DNA from: Cyclobacteriaceae bacterium
Lineage (GTDB): Bacteria > Bacteroidota > Bacteroidia > Cytophagales > Cyclobacteriaceae
Assembly: GCA_016787605.1 (NCBI GenBank)
Contig: JAEUUE010000075.1
Span: 62,001-126,000 of the forward strand
Reading direction: 5' to 3'
DNA: 64,000 bases
Below, piece after piece: positions 35,966 through 44,527 of this stretch. Numbering within the stretch: position 1 is the first letter of the stretch; the number at the start of each line of letters is the position of its first letter. Below the pieces are notes generated by a model, which had not been told where the DNA came from, made no database searches, and worked only from the letters and a program-made list of their open reading frames with translations. Both the position numbers and the translations under genes were made by a program.

Positions 35966-36091
35966 TCAGGAAGGCGTTACCTGCGCAGTTGATTGCCTGG
36001 CCGGTAGGGATAGCTGAGCGGCTCGGCTTCGGGCCCAGATGGCCACCGCAATCAGCAAGAGAAAAAGGGAAAATGAAATAAGCCTTTTCAT
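35966..36091 (-). CDS. Candidate 41-residue membrane or secreted peptide
   Basis: The minus-strand frame starts ATG at 36091 and ends TGA at 35966. It encodes MKRLISFSLFLLLIAVAIWA, a strong hydrophobic N-terminus preceded by Lys-Arg, then RSRAAQLSLPARQSTAQVTP. It fills about half of the 297-base gap between the TPR gene and the amidohydrolase gene. A small membrane protein or a leader is plausible, but with one sequence the coding status cannot be shown; nothing else in this gap is recognised. Confidence 0.35.
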   Translation of the reverse strand: MKRLISFSLFLLLIAVAIWARSRAAQLSLPARQSTAQVTPS

Positions 36092-36206
36092 GAGACTTTC
36101 TGCAGTAATGTACGGGAGAAATGCAGTCCGGGTTATTTGCCGGCGGCATAATTAGTCCTGCCTTACCGGGATTTTTTCCGTTCTTTCGCATTCAAATGAA
36201 AATCCC

Positions 36207-37316
36207 ATGCGGTTGATATTGCCGATCTGTTTCACGTTGGTTTCCGTTGTCCTCCGGGCCCAGGATGGCGCACCGTTAAAAATGAAAATGGACTTCGAAT
36301 CCTATAACCCACCGTCCACCCTGAAGACGGAGGAACATCGGTTGACCCGGTCGAAGTTTCCATTCATCGACATTCATAATCACCAGGGCAACATGAACAG
36401 CGCCGATCTGAGCGGCCTGGTGGCGGAAATGGACAAGCTCAACATGGGGATCATGGTCAATCTCAGCGGGCGTGGGTTCAGAAGCTCCGGCGATCACCTC
36501 GAGAAATCCATTGAGAACATCAAGAAGCAGTATCCCAACCGTTTCGTGTTGTTTACTAATGTCGATTTTACTGACATCGACAACCCGGAGTGGGCCGGAC
36601 GCCAGGCTCGTCAGATTGAAGATGATGTGCGGAGGGGAGCCAAGGGTCTGAAAATCTACAAGAGCCTGGGATTGTTCTCCCGCGACAAGTCAGGCAAAGT
36701 GATCCCGATCGATGATCCGCGTATTGATCCCATCTGGAAGAAGTGCGGCGAATTGAATATCCCTGTCCTCATACATTCGGCCGACCCCCGGCAATTCTGG
36801 CAGCCGATCGACAGCCTGAACGAGCGATGGCTGGAACTGAAGCTTTATCCCGGGCGGCGGCACGACAAGGATTCCATTTCCTGGGAAACGGTGATCGCGC
36901 AACAGCACAACTTGTTCCGGAAGCATCCGAAGACCAAATTCATCAACGCCCATCTCGGATGGTACGGCAGCGACCTGAAGAAACTCGGACAGTTGCTGGA
37001 TGAATTCCCGAACATGTATACGGAGATCGGTGCGGTAATCGCTGAGCTGGGTCGTCAGCCGCGCGCCGCGAAAGCGTTTCTGACCAAATACCAGGACCGG
37101 GTGCTGTTTGGGAAAGACAGTTGGGTGCCGCAGGAATATGAAACCTACTTTCGTGTCCTGGAAACAGAGGATGAATACTTTCCTTACCACAAGCGGTACC
37201 ATGCCTTCTGGCGCATGTACGGCATCGGCTTACCGGACGATATCCTCAAGAAGATTTACTACAAGAATGCGCTGCGGCTCATGCCGGGCGTTGACGCTTC
37301 AGCATTTCCCAGGTAA
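36207..37316 (+). CDS. Exported amidohydrolase-family metal-dependent hydrolase
   Basis: A 369-residue exported protein (signal MRLILPICFTLVSVVLRAQ). The TIM-barrel metal site has H57 and H59 in FIDIHNHQG, a His in VLIHSADP, a His in FINAHLGWYG and an Asp in LFGKDSW. The layout resembles the Amidohydro_2 group (ACMSD/4-hydroxybenzoate-type decarboxylases and lactonases). The export signal is noteworthy, since many relatives are cytoplasmic. Substrate unknown. The stop is 4 bases from the convergent 2OG oxygenase stop. Confidence 0.88.
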   Translation: MRLILPICFTLVSVVLRAQDGAPLKMKMDFESYNPPSTLKTEEHRLTRSKFPFIDIHNHQGNMNSADLSGLVAEMDKLNMGIMVNLSGRGFRSSGDHLEKSIENIKKQYPNRFVLFTNVDFTDIDNPEWAGRQARQIEDDVRRGAKGLKIYKSLGLFSRDKSGKVIPIDDPRIDPIWKKCGELNIPVLIHSADPRQFWQPIDSLNERWLELKLYPGRRHDKDSISWETVIAQQHNLFRKHPKTKFINAHLGWYGSDLKKLGQLLDEFPNMYTEIGAVIAELGRQPRAAKAFLTKYQDRVLFGKDSWVPQEYETYFRVLETEDEYFPYHKRYHAFWRMYGIGLPDDILKKIYYKNALRLMPGVDASAFPR

Positions 37317-37320
37317 GCGG

Positions 37321-37941
37321 CTAGACATGAAGTTCGGGCGGCCGGTCGGTAGCCCAACCCGTAAGGCTGTATCGTTCCCTCGTGGCGGGAAGTACCTCGT
37401 GCTCGATCAGGTCGCTGCGAAAAATGGCGAGCTTCCCTCCTTCCGGCAGGATGTCCAGGGTCCCGCTATCCAGGTATAGACGCAATTGCCCGCCCTGGTC
37501 AGGAGTCCAGTCCGTATTCAGGTAACAAATCACCGAAAGCTTGCGGTGATCATCGGATTTGAACTGATCGAGATGTCGCTGGTAGCGTGTACCGGGAGGG
37601 TAAACGGTCCGGTGAATCTCGATGTCTTTCAGGCTGAGAAAGAGAGCCTGGTTGAGGAATAGAAGCAGCTCACGCACGCGATCCAGGTAAATCCGCTCGG
37701 CGGGGGTGGCACGGGCAGGATCAATCCATTGGATGAAGTCTCCCCGAACCTGGTCAATGAACTGCTTGTCGGTCTTTCCGATGCCGGCCTTCCGGAAGTG
37801 TAACTTATGGTTGACGAATTCGTCTTCCCCCAAGATGGCTGAGGTTTCTTCAGCCGAAAGAAAATGATCGATCACGGCGAATGATTGATCGGCAAGCCCG
37901 TCGGCTATCCGGTTGAACAATACCGTGATATCTGCGTTCAT
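37321..37941 (-). CDS. 2-oxoglutarate/Fe(II) oxygenase (prolyl 4-hydroxylase-like)
   Basis: A 206-residue 2OG-Fe(II) dioxygenase starting at 37941 (MNADITVLFNRIADGLADQS). The Fe ligands are H123 and D125 in RHLDQF and H181 in RSDLIEHEV, and R190 in RYSLTGW binds the 2OG carboxylate. The pattern (HxD...H...R, with CYLNTDW) matches prolyl 4-hydroxylase-type enzymes of Bacteroidota. Substrate may be a protein Pro/Lys or a small molecule. It is divergent with the LEA-like lipoprotein gene. Confidence 0.9.
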   Translation of the reverse strand: MNADITVLFNRIADGLADQSFAVIDHFLSAEETSAILGEDEFVNHKLHFRKAGIGKTDKQFIDQVRGDFIQWIDPARATPAERIYLDRVRELLLFLNQALFLSLKDIEIHRTVYPPGTRYQRHLDQFKSDDHRKLSVICYLNTDWTPDQGGQLRLYLDSGTLDILPEGGKLAIFRSDLIEHEVLPATRERYSLTGWATDRPPELHV

Positions 37942-37993
37942 GTGGAGACGCAAAAGTAGAATATTGTATCATTGTTGCGACTACCTGTTGTTC

Positions 37994-38440
37994 ATGAAGC
38001 GAATACTCGTTGCCTTCCTGCTCGCCGTTGCCTTTCAAGCGTGCACTCCCAAGGAGCCGGTGGTGCTGAGGGAAGTGCATATCCGGAGCGTGGAATTGGG
38101 CCGGGATGGAAAGGGCCCGCTGCTGAAGGCCGACGCCATTCTTTACAATCCCAACAAGGGATCACTTCGGCTTAAGGAGATCGACCTCGATATTTTGCTG
38201 AATGAAAAGCCGGCGGCGACGATCGACCAGGAACTCAATGCCCAGATCAAGGGCCAGTCGGAGTTTACCGTTCCGTTGGAAGTTCAGCTTACGTTGAGCG
38301 ACTCCGGCCTTTTGGATACCGTTCTCAGCCTGTTTGGCGGAAAAAAGTACAGCATCCGGTTTACCGGAAAAATCAAGGTGAAAGTAGGCGGATTTCCCGT
38401 GAAGATTCCGGTGGATCACCGCGATGAGATCCGCTTCTAA
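37994..38440 (+). CDS. LEA type 2-like lipoprotein
   Basis: A 148-residue lipoprotein: the signal [17 protein letters not shown] has the lipobox Cys at 17. The rest matches the LEA14/WHy beta-sandwich ([40 protein letters not shown]). These domains are thought to be in the periplasm, possibly involved in stress. I start at 37994; the frame opens at 37913, before the divergent oxygenase start. The stop overlaps the convergent lptB stop by 4 bases. Confidence 0.86.
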   Translation: MKRILVAFLLAVAFQACTPKEPVVLREVHIRSVELGRDGKGPLLKADAILYNPNKGSLRLKEIDLDILLNEKPAATIDQELNAQIKGQSEFTVPLEVQLTLSDSGLLDTVLSLFGGKKYSIRFTGKIKVKVGGFPVKIPVDHRDEIRF

Positions 38441-39174
38441 GAGCCGACATGCTTTCGGAGCTGGAAGTTCTGGCCCAGGTAGACCTTGCGCACCATCGGG
38501 TCATTCGCCAGGTCTTCCGCTGTTCCCTGCTTGAAGAGTTTACCATCGACCATGAGGTAGGCGCGGTCGGTGATCGTCAAGGTTTCATCCACATTGTGAT
38601 CGGTGATGAGGATGCCGATGTTTTTCTTCTTGAGCCGTGCCACGATGGATTGAATTTCTTCCACCGCGATCGGGTCTACCCCTGCGAAGGGTTCATCGAG
38701 GAGGACAAAATGCGGATCGACTGCCAGGGCGCGCGCAATTTCGGTCCGCCGCCGTTCGCCGCCGGAGAGTACCATGCCGAGGTTGTTGCGAACATGCGTG
38801 AGTGAGAATTCTTCAAGCAGGCTCTCCACTTTAGCCTTGCGGTCGGCGCGGGACATTTCGCGCATCTCCAGCGGGGCGAGGATATTCTCCTCCACGGTCA
38901 GCCCCCGAAACACAGAGGCCTCCTGGGCGAGGTAGCCGATGCCGAGTTTGGCCCGCTTGTACATGGGCAATTCGGTGATGTTGACATCATCCAGGAAGAT
39001 CTGGCCCCCATTGGGTTTGATCAGCCCGACGATCATATAGAAACTGGTGGTTTTGCCGGCACCGTTGGGGCCCAGCAGACCCACGATTTCTCCCTGCTCG
39101 ACGGTGACGGATACGTTGTTCACCACCGTGCGTTTCTTGTATTTCTTCAGAAGATTTTCAGCGCGAAGGGTCAT
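38437..39174 (-). CDS. lptB: LPS export ABC transporter ATP-binding protein LptB
   Basis: A 245-residue ATPase that powers LPS extraction by LptFG. Walker A is GPNGAGKTT (35-43), signature LSGGERRR begins at 136, and Walker B ends [11 protein letters not shown] (158-168). ADDITIONAL marks of LptB rather than a generic ABC ATPase are [19 protein letters not shown] and the C-terminal DHNVDETL segment. The start ATG overlaps the recJ stop (ATGA). It ends the operon collagen-like gene, recJ, lptB. Confidence 0.93.
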   Translation of the reverse strand: MTLRAENLLKKYKKRTVVNNVSVTVEQGEIVGLLGPNGAGKTTSFYMIVGLIKPNGGQIFLDDVNITELPMYKRAKLGIGYLAQEASVFRGLTVEENILAPLEMREMSRADRKAKVESLLEEFSLTHVRNNLGMVLSGGERRRTEIARALAVDPHFVLLDEPFAGVDPIAVEEIQSIVARLKKKNIGILITDHNVDETLTITDRAYLMVDGKLFKQGTAEDLANDPMVRKVYLGQNFQLRKHVGS

Positions 39175-40877
39175 GGGGCATCAAAGGTAATGTCTTTCGC
39201 GCGAAGCTGGATACTGGTGGTGCCGTTGTAGACATTCTCCTCCACGGTAAAGGCCATCCGGAAAGGATGGCCTTCCATCAGCTTTTCGTAGTGACCGATC
39301 AGGTCAAATCCGATCACCTGGAAGAAATTTTCGTTGCCTTCCTGTTGAGCCAGGAAGCGCACGTGCCGGTCCTTAAAGGTGGATAACGCATTCATAACCG
39401 AAACCCGGCGTGCCTCGAATACGGGCCGCTGGTTGTCGGGACCGAACGGGGCCATTTGTTTGAGGATGGAAATAAACTTGGGCGTCAGCATATCGAACGT
39501 AACGACCAGGTCAATTTCAATAACCGGGGTGAGCATTTCCTCGGTGATGGTAGCCGAGACCACTTCTTCAAATCGCTGCTCGAAGGCAGCGAGGTTGGAC
39601 GGATCGAGAGTGAGGCCGGCCGCATACTTGTGCCCTCCGAATTTTTCCAGCAAGTCGCCGCATTGCTCGATGGCCTGGTAAAGGTCAAACCCGCTCACGC
39701 TGCGGGCGGAGCCGGTAATTTTTTCGTTGCTTTCGGTCAGGATCACGGTGGGGCGATAGTAGCGCTCCACACACCGAGCAGCAACTATGCCAATTACGCC
39801 TTTGTGCCAGGTATTTTTGAACAATACCGTTGTTTTGGCTTTCTGACGCCGTTCATCGGAGGAAATCATGGCCAGTGCCTCTTCGGTGATACTGGCATCA
39901 AACTCCCGGCGCAGATCATTTTTCAGGTTGACCTTTTCGGCAAAGGCATTCGCTTGTTCCTCGGTTTCCGAAATCAACAGGTCGACTGCCCCGTGAGCAT
40001 GGGCCACCCGGCCCGCTGCATTGATGCGCGGCCCCAGGGTGAAGACGATGCCTGAAATATCCAGATCGTTCTTGGTGCCTGCGATTTCCTTGAGCGCCTT
40101 AAGCCCAGGGCGGGGGTTTTCATTAAGTTGCTTGAGGCCAAAATGGGCCAGTATCCTGTTTTCGCCGGTGATCGGAACAATGTCTGAAGCGATGCTAACG
40201 ACCACCAGGTCGAGGTACTCAAAAAGTTCTTTGGAATCACGGAGGGTTAGGGCCAGGGCATGCATCAGCTTGAATCCTATGCCGCAACCACTCAGTTCTT
40301 TAAACGGGTAGGGGCAGTCCTTTTGTTTGGGATCGAGTACGGCGACCGCCCGGGGGATTCGTTCGTCGGGTAGGTGGTGATCGCAAATGATGAAGTCGAT
40401 TCCCTTGCTTTGGGCAAGCACCACCATGTCGGAGGCCTTTATTCCCAGGTCAAGGGCAATGATCAGGGTAAAGCCGTTTTCCTCGGCCCAGAGGATCCCC
40501 GCGCGCGAGACGCCATAACCCTCAGCGCCGCGATCGGGAATGTAAAAGGAGATATTGGGATAAAACCGCTTCAGGTAACTGTAAACAAGCGCCACCGACG
40601 TTGTTCCGTCCACGTCATAATCTCCATAGATGAGAATTTTTTCCTGCCGTTCCATTGCAGAACGGATGCGATCCACGGCGGCCCTCATGTCCTTCATGAG
40701 AAAGGGATCATGAAGATCATCCAGTGAAGGGCGAAAGAACCGGCGGGCCTCGTCAAAGGAGGTGATTCCTCGCTGAATGAGGAGTGTGGCTAAGGCCGGG
40801 TTAACGTTGATGCTTCGGCTCAGGGAGTCAATCGAGTCTTCCGAAGGGGTAGCCTTGTACAGCCAGCGTTTGTTCAT
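39171..40877 (-). CDS. recJ: Single-stranded-DNA-specific exonuclease RecJ
   Basis: RecJ is a 5'-3' ssDNA exonuclease of the DHH phosphoesterase family, acting in recombination and mismatch repair. The 568-residue length is normal. Mn-binding residues are in YGDYDVDGT (D86, D88, D90) and ICDHHLPDE (about 160-170), and [12 protein letters not shown] (about 285) carries the DHHA1-linked active-site residues. The [10 protein letters not shown] motif follows. recJ starts 2 bases after the stop of the collagen-like gene, and its stop overlaps the lptB start. Confidence 0.95.
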   Translation of the reverse strand: MNKRWLYKATPSEDSIDSLSRSINVNPALATLLIQRGITSFDEARRFFRPSLDDLHDPFLMKDMRAAVDRIRSAMERQEKILIYGDYDVDGTTSVALVYSYLKRFYPNISFYIPDRGAEGYGVSRAGILWAEENGFTLIIALDLGIKASDMVVLAQSKGIDFIICDHHLPDERIPRAVAVLDPKQKDCPYPFKELSGCGIGFKLMHALALTLRDSKELFEYLDLVVVSIASDIVPITGENRILAHFGLKQLNENPRPGLKALKEIAGTKNDLDISGIVFTLGPRINAAGRVAHAHGAVDLLISETEEQANAFAEKVNLKNDLRREFDASITEEALAMISSDERRQKAKTTVLFKNTWHKGVIGIVAARCVERYYRPTVILTESNEKITGSARSVSGFDLYQAIEQCGDLLEKFGGHKYAAGLTLDPSNLAAFEQRFEEVVSATITEEMLTPVIEIDLVVTFDMLTPKFISILKQMAPFGPDNQRPVFEARRVSVMNALSTFKDRHVRFLAQQEGNENFFQVIGFDLIGHYEKLMEGHPFRMAFTVEENVYNGTTSIQLRAKDITFDAP

Positions 40878-40879
40878 GA

Positions 40880-41662
40880 CTACTTATCGAGGAAAATGAT
40901 TGCGCCGGGCTTTCCAGGCTGGCCGTCTTTTCCCCGCTGGCCCTTTTTCCCCGTTTTTCCATCCAGCGAGCTTTTGCCGGTGGCGTTTAAGCCTGCATAT
41001 CCACCGCTGCCCCCTTCGCCACCAAGGCCGGGGTTGCCGCCGTAGTTTCGAATGAGAATCTGTTCGCCAAGCATAGAGCGAAGTTCTGGAATTCGTTTTG
41101 CCTGAAAGGTAAGTGTGCCCGCATGGCCGCCGTTGCCGCCATTTGACCCCGGGCCGCCAACGCCTCCGTTTCCTCCCGCACACAATCGGGTACCGGTCCC
41201 TCCACCTCCGCCTAGCCCGCCCTTGCCACCGTCACCGGCGTCGCCTCCGGAAACATCGATGGTGGGAACGCCATGGAGTACAATATCCTGGAAGGAGAGG
41301 AACAAAGAGATGCCATGACCTCCGTTGGTTCCCTCAGTGCCCTGCAAACCAGTTCCACCATTAGAGCACGGTGCGGAGGACGAAGGTCCGGATCGGCCGG
41401 GTCTTCCGGCCAGGCCGTGGACTCCCTTGCCGTCGATAAGACTTCCTTTGTAGAAGACCAGCTTCTTGGCGTGTATGAAGTTTTCGGGCTTCAGTTTATT
41501 CAACACCAGGGTGGCAGAATCCATGAGGATGAGGGTGTCAACTACGAGTATGTCGGTGCCCTTCAGTTCATAAACCTCCTTGGGTTTTACCACCAGCGTA
41601 TTCAGGCGAACTTGCCCGAACGCAGGAGACACTACAAGGAAAAGGAGGAGAGCACGGAACAT
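40880..41662 (-). CDS. Exported glycine-rich, collagen-like protein
   Basis: A 260-residue exported protein (signal MFRALLLFLVVSPAFGQ). Residues of about 20-75 form a beta-rich segment with repeated VDTLILMDSATLVLNKLKP-like strands. From about residue 78 the chain becomes Gly-rich: several collagen-like GxY runs (e.g. GVHGLAGRPGRSGPS, and near the C-terminus GKTGKKGQRGKDGQPGKPG) alternate with Gly-Gly-Asn/Asp blocks (SGGDAGDGGKGGLGGGGGTGT). It lies just 2 bases upstream of recJ, at the head of the recJ-lptB operon. I know of no function; a surface or periplasmic scaffold is possible. A -7 box is 4 bases from the ATG. Confidence 0.8.
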   Translation of the reverse strand: MFRALLLFLVVSPAFGQVRLNTLVVKPKEVYELKGTDILVVDTLILMDSATLVLNKLKPENFIHAKKLVFYKGSLIDGKGVHGLAGRPGRSGPSSSAPCSNGGTGLQGTEGTNGGHGISLFLSFQDIVLHGVPTIDVSGGDAGDGGKGGLGGGGGTGTRLCAGGNGGVGGPGSNGGNGGHAGTLTFQAKRIPELRSMLGEQILIRNYGGNPGLGGEGGSGGYAGLNATGKSSLDGKTGKKGQRGKDGQPGKPGAIIFLDK

Positions 41663-41666
41663 TGGC

Positions 41667-41674
41667 TAAAATTA
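41667..41674 (-). promoter_or_regulatory. -7 box directly in front of the collagen-like gene
   Basis: On the minus strand TAATTTTA matches TAnnTTTG at 7 of 8 positions and is followed by only GCCA before the ATG, so the transcript of the collagen-like/recJ/lptB operon may start at the initiation codon. Confidence 0.38.
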
Positions 41675-41682
41675 GAAAACAA

Positions 41683-41713
41683 AAAAGCAGTGCGCTGAAA
41701 ACGCACTGCTTTT
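41683..41713 (-). terminator. Intrinsic terminator after the SPOR/coiled-coil gene
   Basis: A perfect 12-bp stem (arms AAAAGCAGTGCG at 41683-41694 and CGCACTGCTTTT at 41702-41713) encloses a 7-base loop. On the minus strand it starts 19 bases after the stop of the SPOR/coiled-coil gene and is followed by a T-rich tail (TTTTTTGTTTTC read through the arm). The other strand also ends in T, so it could work in both directions. Confidence 0.8.
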
Positions 41714-41732
41714 GCCTGTACTTTTTTCCTGA

Positions 41733-42386
41733 TTATTTTTTCGGCTTCTTCGGTTGGCCGTTTTTGTCGAATTCGATGCCCGGGAGCACCTCTTTCAATT
41801 CTGTCCGCTGGCCGTTATTGTAAGGCACGATCCAGGCATCCTTCACGCCCATATCGCGCATGTATTTCTTGAACGTATCGGCTTCCCAATAGTCGCGGAA
41901 GACACCAATGGTAATCCGTTGCGGATCATTGGCATCCTTTCCGGCCGCTTCGCCGCCAAAGTTGGGGTTATTGTCAAAATACTTGGACAGGTCCTTATTC
42001 TTGAACGCGCCGACCTGCACCTTAAACACCACCCCTTTGGAGAAATCCATAGGATTGATCACCGGGTTGGCCTTCAGGTTGGCGAGTTCGGATTGCGCGG
42101 AAGTGAGGTCTCCGCGCATGCGGGCAAGCTGATCTTCCAGTTCGGCAATACGCGCATTTTTGTCGCTCACGGTTGACTGCATCTGCTTGAGGTCCCCGTT
42201 CAATTTCGTAACCTGGTTATCGGCAGCCTGCTTGGCTTCCGTCATTTCCTTCAGGCTGGCGGGGTTTTTGGCGTATTGCTTGGCCTTCTTCTTCCACTCT
42301 TTCTTCTCCGCTTTGGAGAGCTGGGCGTAAACCTGTGAGCCGGAAAAAATCAAAGCCAGGCAGACAAAAATCACAGTAGGTTTCAT
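41733..42386 (-). CDS. Exported coiled-coil protein with SPOR-like domain
   Basis: A 217-residue exported protein (signal MKPTVIFVCLALIFSGSQVYAQ). Residues 23-50 are Lys-rich, 45-105 form a coiled coil (heptads around LNGDLKQMQSTVSDKNARIAELEDQLARM), and from about 118 a SPOR-like fold follows (VFKVQVGAFKNKDLSKYF, ITIGVFRDYWEADTFKKYMRDMGVKDAWIVPY), the domain that binds denuded peptidoglycan glycan strands at division sites. It is leftward, ending at a strong terminator. A cell-envelope or division-linked role is inferred. Confidence 0.86.
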   Translation of the reverse strand: MKPTVIFVCLALIFSGSQVYAQLSKAEKKEWKKKAKQYAKNPASLKEMTEAKQAADNQVTKLNGDLKQMQSTVSDKNARIAELEDQLARMRGDLTSAQSELANLKANPVINPMDFSKGVVFKVQVGAFKNKDLSKYFDNNPNFGGEAAGKDANDPQRITIGVFRDYWEADTFKKYMRDMGVKDAWIVPYNNGQRTELKEVLPGIEFDKNGQPKKPKK

Positions 42387-42451
42387 GCACTTGGGGGTTA
42401 ATTGGTAGTTAAAAGTAATGAAAAAACGTCAAAATCAGCAGGTTAGACCTG

Positions 42452-43837
42452 TCAAACCATCTTTTCGGGCCGTACCCATTCGTCAAATTGCGCCGACGTC
42501 ACCAGGCCCAGTTCAATGGCCGCCTCCCGCAAGGTCTTGTTTTCCTTGTGTGCCTTCTTCGCAATTTTGGCCGCATTCTCGTATCCGATGTGCGTGTTGA
42601 GCGAGGTAACGAGCATCAGGGAATTTTCCATATGCTGCTTGATAATAGGGAGATTGGGCTCTATGCCAACGGCACACTTATCATTGAACGACACGCAGGC
42701 ATCACCCAACAGGCGCGCGGATTGCAGCACGTTGGCGGCGATTACCGGCTTGAATACGTTAAGTTCAAAGTGACCCATCGATCCACCGACAGAGACGGCG
42801 ACGTCATTGCCGATCACCTGGGCGCAAACCATGGTGAGCGCTTCAGGTTGAGTAGGGTTAACCTTGCCGGGCATGATGGAGGAACCGGGCTCGTTGTCCG
42901 GGATGATGATCTCGCCGATCCCGGAGCGCGGCCCTGAGCTCAGCATGCGGATATCGTTGGCAATTTTCATGAACGCAACCGCAGCCCGCTTCAGGGCACC
43001 GGAAAGTTCCACCATGGCATCGTGCGCGGCCAGGGCTTCAAATTTGTTGGGTGCGGTGACAAAAGGGTAACCGGTGAGCTCGGCGATTTTCCTGGCGACG
43101 AGCACGTCATATCCTTTGGGTGCATTAAGACCCGTTCCTACGGCGGTACCCCCCAAAGCCAGTTCGCGTACAGCTTCCAGCGCATTCTTAATGGCGCGGT
43201 GGCTGTTGTCGATCTGCTGCACATAACCCGAGAATTCCTGCCCCAGCGTGAGCGGGGTGGCATCCATGAAATGGGTCCGGCCTGTTTTTACGATGGACTT
43301 GAACTCAGCGGCCTTTTTGGCCAGTGTGTCGCGAAGCTTCTGCATGCCCGGCAATGTGATTTCAACCACTTGCTTGTAGGCCGCAATGTGCATGGCCGTG
43401 GGATACGTGTCGTTTGAGGATTGCGACTTGTTCACATCATCATTGGGATGAAGCACTTTCTTTTCATCGGTCAGCTTACCCCCCTGAAAAACATGCGCGC
43501 GGTAGGCGATTACTTCGTTGGCGTTCATGTTGCTCTGCGTCCCCGATCCGGTTTGCCAGATCACGAGGGGGAACTGGTCGTCAAGTTTGTGCTCAAGGAT
43601 TTCATCGCAAACGCGGGAAATCAGTTGCATTTTTTCCGCCGGGAGCACCCCTAGTTCGTGGTTGGCCATCGCCGCCGCTTTCTTGAGGTACGCAAAGGCG
43701 TAGATGATTTCCCTGGGCATGCTTCCCTCGGGGCCAATTTTGAAATTGTTTCGTGAACGCTCGGTTTGTGCGCCCCAGTATTTGTCGGCAGGCACCTGGA
43801 CTTCTCCCATGGTGTCTTTTTCAATGCGGTAGTTCAT
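42452..43837 (-). CDS. fumC: Fumarate hydratase class II
   Basis: A 461-residue fumarase, converting fumarate to malate in the TCA cycle. [11 protein letters not shown] (about 317-327) is the superfamily signature, with the active-site Ser in [20 protein letters not shown] and [15 protein letters not shown] supply further substrate contacts. [14 protein letters not shown] is fumarase-specific and excludes aspartase. A TATTTTTG -7 box lies 22 bases upstream. Confidence 0.96.
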   Translation of the reverse strand: MNYRIEKDTMGEVQVPADKYWGAQTERSRNNFKIGPEGSMPREIIYAFAYLKKAAAMANHELGVLPAEKMQLISRVCDEILEHKLDDQFPLVIWQTGSGTQSNMNANEVIAYRAHVFQGGKLTDEKKVLHPNDDVNKSQSSNDTYPTAMHIAAYKQVVEITLPGMQKLRDTLAKKAAEFKSIVKTGRTHFMDATPLTLGQEFSGYVQQIDNSHRAIKNALEAVRELALGGTAVGTGLNAPKGYDVLVARKIAELTGYPFVTAPNKFEALAAHDAMVELSGALKRAAVAFMKIANDIRMLSSGPRSGIGEIIIPDNEPGSSIMPGKVNPTQPEALTMVCAQVIGNDVAVSVGGSMGHFELNVFKPVIAANVLQSARLLGDACVSFNDKCAVGIEPNLPIIKQHMENSLMLVTSLNTHIGYENAAKIAKKAHKENKTLREAAIELGLVTSAQFDEWVRPEKMV

Positions 43838-43859
43838 GTCATGCAGGGTTTAAGGCTAG

Positions 43860-43867
43860 CAAAAATA
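43860..43867 (-). promoter_or_regulatory. -7 promoter box for fumC
   Basis: On the minus strand this reads TATTTTTG, an exact TAnnTTTG match, with the fumC ATG 22 bases downstream. A -33 box is degenerate (TTTC at about the expected distance). Confidence 0.5.
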
Positions 43868-43960
43868 AGAAAAGCCGGTTGCTTGAAAGGAGAGGAAAGT
43901 CAGTTCCGGATAGGCCCGATTTAATTGTGTAACTTGATTCGTTTCCTAAACCTGAAACCT

Positions 43961-44509
43961 ATGATGAAGAAAATCCTCATTGGCGGAGCCGTACTGGCGG
44001 TCGTTATTGTCGCCGGTTTGTTTTACCTGAATAACCGCAGCAGGACCCTGAGCCCCCCGGCAAAAGCCGAGCTGACATCAGGTGACCTTACGGTGACCAT
44101 TCCCTACAGCCGTCCTTCGGTGCGTGGTCGCGTCATATTTGGGACCAAGGAGGAGGGGGCACTACAGCCGCACGGCGTTTATTGGCGTCTCGGGGCCAAC
44201 GAGTCCACGGAAATCACCATCAACCGGGATGTACTATTCAACGGCAGCCCGGTGAAGCAGGGCACGTACAAGATCTACGCGATTCCGGGACCGGAGGAGT
44301 TTGAAGTTCGCCTCAATTCCGAGTTGGGTACCTGGGGCTACCTGGAGCCCGACTACGATAAAGACGTGCTGAGCACCCGTGTGCCGGTGGAGAGACTGGC
44401 TACACCGATAGAACAATACACCATCCGGATGGAACCCACCGAGAACGGTATCTCGCTCATCTTTGAATTCTCCAACGTCCGGTTCGCCATTCCCCTCACC
44501 CGCGGCTAA
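43961..44509 (+). CDS. DUF2911-domain membrane-anchored protein
   Basis: A 182-residue protein with an N-terminal membrane helix (MMKKILIGGAVLAVVIVAGLFYL) and a DUF2911 domain: VTIPYSRPSVRGRVIFG and YWRLGANESTEITI are strongly characteristic. DUF2911 is frequent in Bacteroidota and lacks a known function. The gene is rightward, 18 bases before the malonyl-CoA synthetase-like gene, and may share its transcript. Confidence 0.87.
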   Translation: MMKKILIGGAVLAVVIVAGLFYLNNRSRTLSPPAKAELTSGDLTVTIPYSRPSVRGRVIFGTKEEGALQPHGVYWRLGANESTEITINRDVLFNGSPVKQGTYKIYAIPGPEEFEVRLNSELGTWGYLEPDYDKDVLSTRVPVERLATPIEQYTIRMEPTENGISLIFEFSNVRFAIPLTRG

Positions 44510-44527
44510 GAATTAAGGTCCTCCGGG

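Noticed and set aside
41113-41364. A Pro/Arg/His-rich rightward frame
   Set aside because: It is the mirror of the Gly-rich collagen-like gene, where repetitive GGN codons give long open frames on the other strand.
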